Shown piece by piece: positions 45,014 through 53,546 of a stretch of 64,000 nucleotides of DNA. A model generated the notes under the pieces. It did no database searches, was not told where the DNA came from, and was given only the letters and a program-made list of their open reading frames with translations. Each line of letters starts with the position of its first letter. The stretch's first letter is position 1. This DNA comes from Nitrospira sp. Its GTDB lineage: Bacteria > Nitrospirota > Nitrospiria > Nitrospirales > Nitrospiraceae. Made by a program: the position numbers and the translations under genes. The stretch spans positions 1 through 64,000 of the forward strand of contig JAHBWT010000001.1 of the NCBI GenBank assembly GCA_019636815.1. Direction: 5' to 3'.

Positions 45014-47245
45014 TCATGGTTGGTCGTTAGGATCATGCGTACGCCGTGTAAGCCATCGCCTGAATCCCCACGCGGCGCCTATCATGACGCCGGCCGATCC
45101 GACCAGAACCATGTAACTTTGTGGACCCGGCGCGCGCAATGTCGTCGTGACTTGATCAACGAATATGGCGATTGCCAAGAGACCGGGCAATTCGCCCAGC
45201 ACAGTCCCCCAAATAAAATCTTTGGTTCGAATATGCGTGGCGCCGGCGATCACATTGACGACCGTAAAGGGAGCCACTGGAATCACTCTCACAGCAATGA
45301 TAGCCAGGACCCCTTTCCTCGCGAAGTTGCGGCTCAAACGATAGAGGCGATTGGAGCAACGTTCCACCAGCTGCCGCCCCACCAACCGCCCGATACCGAA
45401 CGTCACCATCGCACTGAGCGTCATTCCAATAAAGCTATAGACAAATCCGTGGAAAGGGCCGAACACCAACACGGTCACTGCCACAAGCACAGTCACGGGT
45501 GCCACGACGAGCCCGCCTGCGACAAAGGATCCTATGACGACAAATGGCGCTGCCGGGCTGCGCTCAAATTCTTCTGCATAGGTCATCAGCCGCGACAGCT
45601 CTAGCCAGTCTCCGAGGGGTGACCAGCTCCAGGCTGCCGCAAGCGCAGCCACGAAAAGCAATACGGCAACACCTATGATCATCTGCCGCTGCGCCGAGGA
45701 CCGGTGTTCGGTGGGGACAAGTTGACTCTCATAGGGATGACTCGGGTCGATGAATTCATCATCCGGGACCAACTCATCGACTCCATCCGGTATGTGTCTG
45801 TCGAACACTTCAAGCGTCCGATCTTTTCCGCGAAGAGCTTCCACGGCGTCGATCAACCCCACATGAGACGATACTGCCCGTGCCATTTCCTCGGCAGTGA
45901 CCGCCAAATGTTCGCCAAGCAAACGACTACGGAATGCAGCAATTTGCTCCTCTATCTTCGGATTGCCTGACGCCTGCAGTGCCAGGTCACATTCGGTGTC
46001 GAATCCCAAACTGCGATTACTCATATTGGCCGATCCGATGCGCAGATACGTGTCATCAATAACACAGACCTTGCTGTGTACGCTGATGCAATGCCCCTCC
46101 CGTTCAGGCACGAAAGGACAGTACAACGCGAGCCGGTGATGGCGATCAACGCTCCGAAGATATTTAAGCACCCTCCCCCGCAATACATCCATCGTATGTT
46201 GCTCCAGCCATCCCTCGCTGTTGGGATGCAGAATCATGACGATATCCGGCCCATCTTCACGCTGTAGCCCGTCCGCCAAAACCTCCGCCAAGACTTTGGA
46301 AGTAAAGTACTGCGTTTCGATGTAGATGCATCGACGGGCAACCCGGAAGAGATCGATCAGCAGCTGTTCGACTTCTCGCACCGGAGGTGAGTCCGCCGTG
46401 GCCGGCATCGTGCGCGCAATGGCAACCCGAATGTGTCGAAAATGAGGAGCGACCGAGGCAGGCCAGGGATCATGGGCCGTGGTGGAGACAGCCGCCTCCA
46501 GTCGATCGCCCGTTGCGTGTTCCCAGCGCGCTCGTGCCAGTTCTCCCAACGCCGCGGCCGCGATTCCATCCACCACCATCTGCACATCGTGAAAGGGACG
46601 GCATGGTGTGCCATCGGAAAGCAACGTGCGGTCTGGATGGTCCATGCGGTGTTCCGACGTATCCCATCGGCATTGAGCAAAGTCAAACCCTCCTACAAAC
46701 GCGACAGCATTATCCACGACAACGACCTTTTGATGGTGTGACGCACCGACCGGATGCGTACCGTCTTTCCAGAAATGGAGACGTCGGTGTGCCAAGAGAT
46801 GCATGGGAATCCACCACTGCCGTTCCCCGAAATAGATGAGATGGAAATCCCACACCAGAATGTAGATCTGTAAGTTCTTCCGTTTCATAAGAAGGGCGTC
46901 GAGGAACAGCCCCATGCGATCGGGATATCCATCCGGCGGACGGCCGATCATCGTGCGGACACGCGTATCGAAATCCCATCCTAGGATGAAGATGGACCGC
47001 TCCGCCTTATGAGCCGCCTCTCGGAAAGCAGTGAAATATTCCTGTCCGTCAATTAGAAAGGCGGCACGACGCGCTTCTTCTACGCGCCAACAATTGCACC
47101 CGGGGTTGAAAAGGCTATGAAGAGGGTGTCGGTCGGATTCATCATGAACGGGATCACCTTTGTCATTTCGTGCATGCCCCTCTACCGGGACATCAGAACA
47201 AAGAGTTCTTTTGGATGATCGACTTCGTTTGATACGTACCTCCAC
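45014..47245 (-). CDS. Phospholipase D - VTT (DedA/TVP38-like) membrane fusion
   Basis: 743 residues. Two HKD-type active-site motifs, HQKVVVVDNAVAFVGGFD (about 171) and HSKVCVIDDTYLRIGSANMS (about 390), show a phospholipase D fold; cardiolipin-synthase-like proteins share it. After a charged linker (about 480-530) come several membrane helices and a VTT domain (FGPFHGFVYSFIGMTLSAMV, VRVIPVAPFTVVNVIAGATH). Such fusions probably act on membrane lipids and lipid scrambling/transport. A GTG at 47245 is the only start in the frame; the ribosome site is weak. A possible sigma-54 promoter lies at 47306-47321. Confidence 0.86.
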   Translation of the reverse strand: MEVRIKRSRSSKRTLCSDVPVEGHARNDKGDPVHDESDRHPLHSLFNPGCNCWRVEEARRAAFLIDGQEYFTAFREAAHKAERSIFILGWDFDTRVRTMIGRPPDGYPDRMGLFLDALLMKRKNLQIYILVWDFHLIYFGERQWWIPMHLLAHRRLHFWKDGTHPVGASHHQKVVVVDNAVAFVGGFDFAQCRWDTSEHRMDHPDRTLLSDGTPCRPFHDVQMVVDGIAAAALGELARARWEHATGDRLEAAVSTTAHDPWPASVAPHFRHIRVAIARTMPATADSPPVREVEQLLIDLFRVARRCIYIETQYFTSKVLAEVLADGLQREDGPDIVMILHPNSEGWLEQHTMDVLRGRVLKYLRSVDRHHRLALYCPFVPEREGHCISVHSKVCVIDDTYLRIGSANMSNRSLGFDTECDLALQASGNPKIEEQIAAFRSRLLGEHLAVTAEEMARAVSSHVGLIDAVEALRGKDRTLEVFDRHIPDGVDELVPDDEFIDPSHPYESQLVPTEHRSSAQRQMIIGVAVLLFVAALAAAWSWSPLGDWLELSRLMTYAEEFERSPAAPFVVIGSFVAGGLVVAPVTVLVAVTVLVFGPFHGFVYSFIGMTLSAMVTFGIGRLVGRQLVERCSNRLYRLSRNFARKGVLAIIAVRVIPVAPFTVVNVIAGATHIRTKDFIWGTVLGELPGLLAIAIFVDQVTTTLRAPGPQSYMVLVGSAGVMIGAAWGFRRWLTRRTHDPNDQP

Positions 47246-47305
47246 TGAGTCATCGGGATGCTTCGCTCTCGGTAGGATCCGAGTCCCCTCGCATTAACTG
47301 TGCGT

Positions 47306-47321
47306 TGCAAAGTCAGTACCT
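47306..47321 (-). promoter_or_regulatory. Weak sigma-54 promoter candidate
   Basis: Minus strand AGGTACTGACTTTGCA keeps GG-N10-GC spacing, about 60 bp before the GTG of the phospholipase D fusion. The -24 part (AGGTAC) is only a moderate match to TGGCAC, so this is tentative. Confidence 0.3.
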
Positions 47322-47589
47322 TGCCCAGAGAGTCAAAGTCTACGTGGGTTCTGCTGGATGCATCATTGATCAATATCGTCCCGCGATCTACCGCAGGGAT
47401 TTCTTGTCCATGCCGAGACAACGTGTCCGCCGATTCACTGCTTCTCTCATTCTAACCAACGCACAATCGCGTCAGTGCACGACAGAAAGCCGATGAGACT
47501 CTGTATCTGACCATTCATCCGATTGGGGTCTACATTTTGCAGTTTCGTAGGCTGCCCATGCGCGTGTGAGTTTCGAGACCGTGTTCAAA

Positions 47590-47619
47590 TGAAAATGCAT
47601 CAAGTGAAAATGCATCAAG
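47590..47619. repeat. Two tandem 15-bp copies
   Basis: TGAAAATGCATCAAG is repeated exactly, about 40 bp upstream of the SDR start at 47659. Each copy contains the palindrome ATGCAT. It may be an operator pair or a recent slippage duplication. Confidence 0.6.
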
Positions 47620-47658
47620 GGCGATAATTTGATCCGCCAGTTAAAGGAGAACGCTCGC

Positions 47659-48513
47659 ATGTCGGGACAGCAACGCCCTGCTCAACAACAACATCGACAG
47701 CCCGGCCTTGAATCTGAGATGACCCCGAGGCCGAAATCAGAAGACAAGAAACATCACGGGAAAGGCAAATTGAATCAAAAGGTCGCTCTCATCACCGGAG
47801 GAGACAGCGGCATCGGACGCGCGGTTGCAATATCCTTCGCCCGCGAAGGGGCCGATATCGCCGTCGCGTACCTCGATGAACATAAAGACGCGGAAGAAAC
47901 CAAACGGTTAGTCGAACAGGAAGATCGGCGCTGCCTCCTCATCCCCGGAGATGTCGGCAACCACGAACACTGCGTGCATGCCGTCAGTACGGTGCTACGG
48001 GAACTGGGGCAACTCGACATCCTGGTCAACAATGCCGCACAGCAGCAGCCCCAAGACAGTCTCGACAAGATTACACCGACTCAGCTCGAACGGACGTTTC
48101 GCACCAATATCTTTTCCTATTTCTTCATGGTGCAAGCGGCACTGCCACACCTGACGGAAGGCGCCAGCATCATCAATACGACGTCGGTGACCGCTTATAA
48201 AGGAAGTCCTCACCTACTCGACTATTCGTCCACCAAAGGCGCTATTGTTTCGTTCACCCGTTCGCTTTCCCTGGGGTTGGCTGAAAAGAAGATCCGCGTG
48301 AACGCGGTAGCTCCGGGACCTATATGGACACCACTGATTCCTTCCACATTTCCTCCTGAGAGCGTAGCCACATTCGGATCCGACGTACCATTGCAACGCG
48401 CCGGCCAACCTGAGGAAGTGGCACCGAGTTACGTCTTCCTTGCCTCGGACGACGCCTCCTATATGACCGGACAGGTTCTGCATCCTAACGGAGGAACGGT
48501 TGTGAACGGGTAA
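47659..48513 (+). CDS. Short-chain dehydrogenase/reductase, general-stress type
   Basis: 284 residues. NAD(P)-binding TGGDSGIGRAVAISFAREGA, NNAAQQQ and the catalytic YSSTKGA (Tyr-x3-Lys) identify a classical SDR. The first 45 residues form a polar extension (QQRPAQQQHRQPG, KSEDKKHHGKGK) seen in general-stress SDRs such as the YdaD/YhdF group. The substrate is unknown. AAGGAGA lies eight bases before the ATG at 47659. It is followed 41 bp later by a hemerythrin gene and both may be stress-induced. Confidence 0.88.
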   Translation: MSGQQRPAQQQHRQPGLESEMTPRPKSEDKKHHGKGKLNQKVALITGGDSGIGRAVAISFAREGADIAVAYLDEHKDAEETKRLVEQEDRRCLLIPGDVGNHEHCVHAVSTVLRELGQLDILVNNAAQQQPQDSLDKITPTQLERTFRTNIFSYFFMVQAALPHLTEGASIINTTSVTAYKGSPHLLDYSSTKGAIVSFTRSLSLGLAEKKIRVNAVAPGPIWTPLIPSTFPPESVATFGSDVPLQRAGQPEEVAPSYVFLASDDASYMTGQVLHPNGGTVVNG

Positions 48514-48554
48514 GTCGAATACGGCCCATTATCATCATGAGAAAGGAGGCTCTT

Positions 48555-49169
48555 ATGCCGAAGCACGATTCCGGCCAAGCGAAAGCAAAGGCATCGTCCA
48601 AAAAGAAGCCGACTGATGCCATACAGATATTGCAAGAGGATCATCGTAAAGTCGAAAAGCTGTTTGATCGATTTCTGGAAGCAGACGGTAAAAGGCGGCA
48701 ACAGATCGCCCAACAGATTTTCCAGGAACTCGAGGTGCACAGTACCTTGGAGGAAGAGATTTTTTATCCCGCGCTTCAGAATCAGGTCGATTCAGAAGAG
48801 CGCACGCCGTCTCGCCAGAGCGAAACCCTCGACGAAGGCGAAGAAACAGTGGATGCCATGAAGCATGACGACACTGAACCCAAGTTCGAAGAAGAGAACG
48901 AAGGCCCGGACGAGGCGACCCAAATGATGATCGCGACCGCGTATGACGAACACCGGGCGGTACGAGACATGATCGCTCAGCTCAAGCAGAAAGATGCCTC
49001 AAGCCCGGACTATCACCAAAGCATGACTGAACTACAGCAGGCCGTGGTGGATCATGTGACAACTGAAGAGGATGAGATGTTCCCCGAAGCGCAATTGAGC
49101 CTGGATATAAAGGCGCTTGGCAAGCGAATGCAGCAACGAAAACGCGAGATTCTTTCCGCCGCCGCCTAA
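48555..49169 (+). CDS. Hemerythrin-like (HHE domain) protein
   Basis: 204 residues, helical. Three HHE-type segments are visible: EDHRKVEKLFDRFLEA, ELEVHSTLEEEIFYPAL and AYDEHRAVRDMIAQL followed by VVDHVTTEEDEMFPEA. The histidine and acid pattern binds a di-iron site, which senses or carries oxygen or protects against nitrosative/oxidative stress. The N-terminus is Lys/Ser-rich and disordered. GGAGG precedes the ATG. A strong hairpin follows the gene. Confidence 0.88.
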   Translation: MPKHDSGQAKAKASSKKKPTDAIQILQEDHRKVEKLFDRFLEADGKRRQQIAQQIFQELEVHSTLEEEIFYPALQNQVDSEERTPSRQSETLDEGEETVDAMKHDDTEPKFEEENEGPDEATQMMIATAYDEHRAVRDMIAQLKQKDASSPDYHQSMTELQQAVVDHVTTEEDEMFPEAQLSLDIKALGKRMQQRKREILSAAA

Positions 49170-49191
49170 TCGCACGTGATACGGCCAGCTG

Positions 49192-49223
49192 GGTGGACCT
49201 TCGGTTGTGGCCGAAGGTCCACC
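49192..49223 (+). terminator. Strong bidirectional hairpin
   Basis: A perfect 13-bp stem (49192-49204 with 49211-49223) and a 6-nt loop lie between the convergent hemerythrin and hybrid-kinase genes. TTTAAG follows on the plus strand. It starts right after the kinase stop on the minus strand, so it can end both transcripts. Confidence 0.8.
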
Positions 49224-49224
49224 T

Positions 49225-50826
49225 TTAAGAATTGCTGGGCAACGGTTCCCGGGCGAGCAAGGCGCGCTCGATTGCCTCGTACAATTCTTCCATCACCGCT
49301 GCTTTTGACACAAACGCCGCAGCGCCCGATGCGTGCATGGATTCCATGACATGGCGATCACCATGGACCGACAATGCCACTACGACCGTCTCCGGACAGT
49401 CGCGTGTGATCTGCCGTGTCGCGGCAATCCCATCGAGAACGGGAAGATTCACGTCCATAATCACGACATCGGGCCGTAAATCCAGCGTCATTGCGAGGGC
49501 CTGTTGTCCATCGGAAGCCTCCCCGATCACCACAAAGTGTTCGTGTCCTTCCAAGAGGCTTTTGATTCCATGGCGAACCATGACATGATCATCGACTAAA
49601 AGCACGCGAATCACCGCGCTTTCTTGAGGGAGCTGCGGAGAGAGCGGCGGGCGGCGGGTGGGAAGTCGTTGGCCTTCTTTCATAGCCCCCTTTTCTTTAC
49701 CAATGTCGCCGGACTTAGCCGTCTGGGCTATGGGCCAGTATGGAAGAACCAGAGAAACCTTCGTTCCGCGGCCCGGAGCAGAAGAGATTTCCTGTCGCCC
49801 CCCCATCGCGCTCATCCGTTCATGGATACTGAACAACCCGAACCTGGACGAAGCGGCCGAATCATGATCGGCCATTACGGAAGGATCGAACCCATGTCCG
49901 CCGTCAGTAACCGTTATAAGAAGTTCAGTGGAAGTCGTCTCCACTGCAACCATGGCATGGTTCGTCCCCCCGTGCTTCACGACGTTGAGTAACAATTCCC
50001 GGACAGACTGAAAGATTAAGATGGCCTGATCATCCGGCAAATTAATCCGATCCGCGTTAACATGTACCTCTACGGTAAGCCCGTGAGGACGCATGTGCTC
50101 GGACAGCCATTGAAGGGCGTGCGTCAAGCCGAATTCCTGTAGAGCTGGAGGAGCCAGATCCGCGATGAGAGTGCGAGTATACTGTAAGGAGTCCTGAAAG
50201 ATCTGGTCCAACTCCTGGAGCAGTTGAGATCCAGATGAATCTGTCATGGACGCGGCGGCACGCCTAAGCTTCATCCGGCCCGCGACCAACAGTTGAGCAA
50301 GGTAGTCATGGAGGTCACCGGCCACTTTCCGCCGTTCCCGCTGCTCTGTCAGCGTCAAGTCACTCGCCAAGGCACGCAGCCTCTCTTGAGACTCAATTAA
50401 TTCCTTCGTGCGCGCGCGCAGCGCGGCGTGGGCCAAGCGATTGTCGTTGCGAAGTCGCTTTTGCTCTAGAACGTGCTCGACTGCAGCCCCGAGGCGGTGG
50501 ATACGGTCTTTCATGATGTAATCAGCGGCGCCATGGTGTAATAAAGAAACGGCCTGCTCTTCACCGATGGATCCCGACACGATGATCACTGGAATATCCA
50601 ACTGTCGCTCCTGCAGACGCTTGAGGGCCCTCAACGCATCAAAAGACGGCATCGTATTATCCGAGAGAATCAACTCATACGGCTGCTCAAGACACTTCAA
50701 GAACATATCCTCCGTATCGACTTGATCCCAGGTAGGATCAAAACCAGCCCGCTTCAACTCACGCACCATCAATTCAGCGTCTGTATCAAGATCTTCCAAC
50801 AGCAAGACGCGTAACGGTTGAGCCAT
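49225..50826 (-). CDS. Hybrid histidine kinase: REC-HisKA_3-HATPase-REC
   Basis: 533 residues, soluble. N-terminal receiver (about 5-120, Asp56 in ELILSDNTMP), coiled coil, HisKA_3 with His173 in AGDLHDYLAQLL, HATPase (about 275-370; ELLLNVVKHGGTNHA, TDGGHGFD, GLFSIHERM), then a linker and a C-terminal receiver with the phospho-acceptor in VVIMDVNLPVLDG. There is no sensor domain, so input probably comes by phosphotransfer to the first receiver. Its kinase core is closely related to that of the KaiB-linked hybrid kinase. Divergent from the orphan receiver gene; CTAGGG elements lie on both sides of the promoter region. Confidence 0.9.
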   Translation of the reverse strand: MAQPLRVLLLEDLDTDAELMVRELKRAGFDPTWDQVDTEDMFLKCLEQPYELILSDNTMPSFDALRALKRLQERQLDIPVIIVSGSIGEEQAVSLLHHGAADYIMKDRIHRLGAAVEHVLEQKRLRNDNRLAHAALRARTKELIESQERLRALASDLTLTEQRERRKVAGDLHDYLAQLLVAGRMKLRRAAASMTDSSGSQLLQELDQIFQDSLQYTRTLIADLAPPALQEFGLTHALQWLSEHMRPHGLTVEVHVNADRINLPDDQAILIFQSVRELLLNVVKHGGTNHAMVAVETTSTELLITVTDGGHGFDPSVMADHDSAASSRFGLFSIHERMSAMGGRQEISSAPGRGTKVSLVLPYWPIAQTAKSGDIGKEKGAMKEGQRLPTRRPPLSPQLPQESAVIRVLLVDDHVMVRHGIKSLLEGHEHFVVIGEASDGQQALAMTLDLRPDVVIMDVNLPVLDGIAATRQITRDCPETVVVALSVHGDRHVMESMHASGAAAFVSKAAVMEELYEAIERALLAREPLPSNS

Positions 50827-50989
50827 ATGACCTCCACATCCACAGGAACACGTTCATCCCACCCCGCCAAGTCGGCCATGTTCTATTCGTTCAACCAGCA
50901 GCCCATGGTTTGCCTGCCGAAGTCATGCCGTTCCGGTGGGATCAAGAGCAGCGACGTCTGGCCGATGAATTCCATCAGGTCGCCACAAT

Positions 50990-51013
50990 AGTTGACTGTT
51001 CAGTTGACTGTTC
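50990..51013. repeat. Two tandem 12-bp copies
   Basis: AGTTGACTGTTC is repeated exactly, head to tail, in the leader of the hybrid kinase gene. It contains TTGAC, which resembles a -35 hexamer, so duplication could affect promoter strength. No -10 is assigned. Confidence 0.55.
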
Positions 51014-51088
51014 GTCTGCAGTAATCGCCCCTGACGAGGACACTTGAACGCTGCCCGGCTAGTATCGAAGAAACGTTCGTGAAGGCAA

Positions 51089-51105
51089 ACTGGTGTTTCC
51101 CCTAG
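51089..51105 (-). promoter_or_regulatory. CTAGGG-N5-ACCAGT element with -10 candidate
   Basis: Minus strand CTAGGGGAAACACCAGT, facing the hybrid kinase gene (263 bp ahead). GATACT starts 23 bases past the end (51066-51061). Confidence 0.5.
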
Positions 51106-51135
51106 GAGCCAGAGCATAACCGTTGATTGGCCAAA

Positions 51136-51152
51136 CTAGGGTTTGGCCTAGG
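51136..51152 (+). promoter_or_regulatory. CTAGGG-N5-CCTAGG element with -10 candidate
   Basis: Plus strand CTAGGGTTTGGCCTAGG, facing the orphan receiver gene 61 bp ahead. TATAGT starts 23 bases past the end (51175-51180), giving a predicted leader of about 25 nt. Confidence 0.6.
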
Positions 51153-51212
51153 GTCTGCTGCGTTTAGAAGCGCATATAGTAAAGCATCTCGGTAACTATT
51201 GTTCTTTAAATC

Positions 51213-51626
51213 ATGACTGCGATGCCGGATCACCCCCCAATTCACCCGAAGGTCTCTATCCGCGTCCTGTTGGTGGACGACCATGCGATGGTGCGGCAAG
51301 GTCTACGCAGTGTTTTGGAAAGCTATGATGATATTGAAGTGGTCGGCGAAGCCGCCGATGGAAAGGAATCTCTTGATTACGTCGAACGGTTGCGGCCGTC
51401 AGTGGTCGTCATGGATCTGAGTATGCCCCAGATGAATGGGGTCGATGCCACAACGGTCATTAAAGCGCGACATCCTGAGACGATTGTGCTCGGGTTGTCG
51501 GTGAACGCGAGCCATGATAACCGCGCAGCCATAACGAAAGCCGGTGCATCTGCCCTCCTGACGAAGGAAGCTGCCGTAGATCAACTCTACGACTTAATTC
51601 AGCAAACCTTGGCGGGAAGACCATGA
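51213..51626 (+). CDS. Stand-alone receiver-domain protein
   Basis: 137 residues: a short N-terminal arm (about 1-15) and one receiver domain (IRVLLVDDHAMVRQGLRSVL, VVVMDLSMPQMNG with the acceptor Asp, LLTKEAAVDQLY with the conserved Lys). There is no DNA-binding or output domain. The receiver shares long identical stretches with the C-terminal receiver of the KaiB-linked kinase (VDDHAMVRQGLRS, KARHPE/KARHST, LTKEAAV), so it is probably a phosphate relay or sink for that kinase family. No ribosome site is visible before the ATG. A CTAGGG element and TATAGT stand just upstream. Confidence 0.87.
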   Translation: MTAMPDHPPIHPKVSIRVLLVDDHAMVRQGLRSVLESYDDIEVVGEAADGKESLDYVERLRPSVVVMDLSMPQMNGVDATTVIKARHPETIVLGLSVNASHDNRAAITKAGASALLTKEAAVDQLYDLIQQTLAGRP

Positions 51627-51796
51627 TGCCGTGTTTTTCGATGCGCTGACGAACATGATAACCATCCAGATCATATTTCTTTTCGTGAAACATATTGCGT
51701 GCCGGTTCGACGACTGCAAGGGCAACTCTTGCGCTTCGCTTTGACATTCTAAAACTGTAGAGATCGCGATTACTCAGGATTGAAGGAGGTGGAACA

Positions 51797-52456
51797 ATGA
51801 ACATACGACCGACCATCTTGTTGGCAGATGATCATGTTCTTGTTGCCGAGGGGGTTCGCAAACTGCTAGAGCCTGAATTCGAGCTGCGTGCCATCCTCCC
51901 GGACGGTCGCGCGTTACTCAAAGCCATTGAAGAGTTTGCACCGGACATCGCTATCGTGGACATCTCCTTACCCCTACTCAACGGGCTGGATGCTTCGCGA
52001 CAACTTCGCAAGCATAGTCCCTCCACCAAAATCATCGTTCTCACCATGCATTCGGAGCCAAGTTGTGTAACGGAAGCATTCCGCATAGGTGTATCCGGTT
52101 ACGTGCTCAAACAATCCGTTGGTTCGGAACTGGTGCAGGCGATCAAAGAGGTACTGCAGGGGAACACCTTCATCTCTCCCATCGCGCAACATGCAGTCGA
52201 TCAAGCGACGCGTGCCTCGATGACTGAACGCAAAGGAGAATCAAAAGGATTTGATCACACCCTCAGCTTGCGCCAGCGGGAAGTGCTGCAGCTCGTGGCA
52301 GAAGGGAAGTCCATCAAAGAAGTGGCCGCCGTGTTGAATGTATCGAACAAGACGATTGAGTTTCACAAAACACGAATCAAGAAGCAACTCGGCATGCGCT
52401 CAACCGCTCAACTGACGAAATACGCGATCGCGAACGGGCTCATCTCCATTTACTGA
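51797..52456 (+). CDS. NarL/LuxR-class response regulator
   Basis: 219 residues: receiver (about 5-125, IVDISLPLLNGLDA with the acceptor Asp) and a C-terminal LuxR helix-turn-helix (about 150-215; LSLRQREVLQLVAEGKSIKE then VLNVSNKTIEFHKTRIKKQL). It should bind DNA as a dimer when phosphorylated and regulate promoters, typically inverted repeats. AAGGAGGTG precedes the ATG. It follows the stand-alone receiver on the same strand and is a candidate reader of the CTAGGG elements; this link is inferred from context only. Confidence 0.92.
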   Translation: MNIRPTILLADDHVLVAEGVRKLLEPEFELRAILPDGRALLKAIEEFAPDIAIVDISLPLLNGLDASRQLRKHSPSTKIIVLTMHSEPSCVTEAFRIGVSGYVLKQSVGSELVQAIKEVLQGNTFISPIAQHAVDQATRASMTERKGESKGFDHTLSLRQREVLQLVAEGKSIKEVAAVLNVSNKTIEFHKTRIKKQLGMRSTAQLTKYAIANGLISIY

Positions 52457-52505
52457 CGGGCGGGGCCCGGTGCGTGGACACGGCGGCTTCGCCATGGAGG
52501 GAGCG

Positions 52506-53147
52506 TTACAGCGTCGTCAGGCCTGCCGCGAGGGCAAAGCGGATTAACTCGGAGGTGGTATGGACCCCCAGCTTGCGCGCGAGATTGGCCTTGTGAAATT
52601 CGACGGTCTTCATCGAAATATGCAGCTCCTCGGCAATCTGCTTGGTGTGGCCTCCATTGGCGAGCAGGACGAGAATCTGCCGCTGGCGCTCCGTCAAGTG
52701 CGCCGTATACCCTTCCGGCCTCGACCAGTCCGCCTCGATGACGTCGCGGATCTCCAGGCTGAGCTGGGCCGACACATAGCGTCGATTCAGCAGCACGCTG
52801 TGGACCGCCGCCAGCAATTCTTCCGCGGCGTCCTGCTTGAGCACATACCCCGTGGCGCCCGCGCGAAAGGCCTCACTGACGGCCACCGCATCGGTCCGCA
52901 TGGTCACAAAAATGATCCGCACCAGGGGCAGCACGCGTTTCAGCGTTTTTGCCGCGTCAAAGCCCCCCATTTCCGGCATGTTCGCATCGAGAAAGACGAT
53001 ATCCGGATGCAACGTCGTGGCGGCCTCGATGACCTCGTGGCCCGTCCGCGCGGTGCCCACCACCGCAAAGGTCGGCTCCAGTAATTGGGTGACACTTTCC
53101 ACGACGAGGGGGTGATCATCCGCGATGACAATCCGGGCCCGAGCCAT
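52506..53147 (-). CDS. NarL/LuxR-class response regulator
   Basis: 213 residues: receiver (VIADDHPLVVESVTQLL, acceptor Asp in IVFLDANMPEMGG) and LuxR helix-turn-helix (LTERQRQILVLLANGGHTKQ then LHISMKTVEFHKANLARKLG). It is a paralogue of the regulator at 51797-52456, transcribed convergently towards it. The start at 53147 (MARARIVI) is supported by AGAGGAC upstream; 23 extra in-frame codons to 53216 lack support. A CTAGGG element 112 bp upstream suggests control by the same or a sister regulator, possibly itself. Confidence 0.9.
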   Translation of the reverse strand: MARARIVIADDHPLVVESVTQLLEPTFAVVGTARTGHEVIEAATTLHPDIVFLDANMPEMGGFDAAKTLKRVLPLVRIIFVTMRTDAVAVSEAFRAGATGYVLKQDAAEELLAAVHSVLLNRRYVSAQLSLEIRDVIEADWSRPEGYTAHLTERQRQILVLLANGGHTKQIAEELHISMKTVEFHKANLARKLGVHTTSELIRFALAAGLTTL

Positions 53148-53546
53148 AGCACGTCCTCTTTCCCACCCCTCGCGAGGGGTCCGTCCTGAGAGGGAATCTC
53201 CTCTGCTGGCCTCCACGCCTTCTCGCCTTAATCCTGACAGGAGCGGTCGTCCTCGCCGACTAGACCAATCCCTAGCGCCATCGACCTCGCTGTAGTGGCC
53301 GCACGAAAGGCTGTCTGAATTCGAAGCTGCACGCCGGTGCGCCTGGTGCTGACGGCAGGACAGACAAACGATTACACAGGCGCGAGACGCTTTCTACCCA
53401 ATCTTCCCAAAGCAAAACAACTGATCGTGTGTCACGGTACGGCACAATCAGTTCGGTATGGGTCTGCTGTCTGTGTTCTGACAACGTGTTCATCAAGGGT
53501 AATTCCGAGTATCGTGAGAAGAGCGGGGACGATATGGTGTCTTATC
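53148..53546. other. Divergent region between a regulator and a TPR protein
   Basis: Contains the CTAGGG element at 53259-53275. The plus strand is open in the frame of the TPR gene from 53337, but no ribosome site supports that extension and its residues do not form a plausible domain. Confidence 0.5.
53259..53275 (-). promoter_or_regulatory. CTAGGG-N5-TCTAGT element
   Basis: Minus strand CTAGGGATTGGTCTAGT, almost identical to the copy at 26279-26295. It faces the NarL-type regulator gene. CAGGAT starts 23 bases past the end (53236-53231), a poor -10. Confidence 0.55.

Larger units (their letters stand above)
47246..47658. other. Divergent region with sigma-54-like site and a 15-bp tandem repeat
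   Basis: Between the phospholipase D fusion (minus) and the SDR gene (plus). Holds the candidate at 47306-47321 and the tandem repeat at 47590-47619. No gene is supported. Confidence 0.5.
50827..51212. other. Divergent regulatory region between two signalling genes
   Basis: Contains two oppositely oriented CTAGGG elements (51089-51105 minus; 51136-51152 plus) only about 30 bp apart and a 12-bp tandem repeat at 50990-51013. A 64-codon frame on the minus strand (50923-51117) is considered spurious because it runs across the element and has no ribosome site. Confidence 0.6.

Noticed and set aside
50923-51117. 64-codon minus-strand frame between the kinase and receiver genes
   Set aside because: Overlaps the element at 51089-51105, lacks a ribosome site and has no domain.
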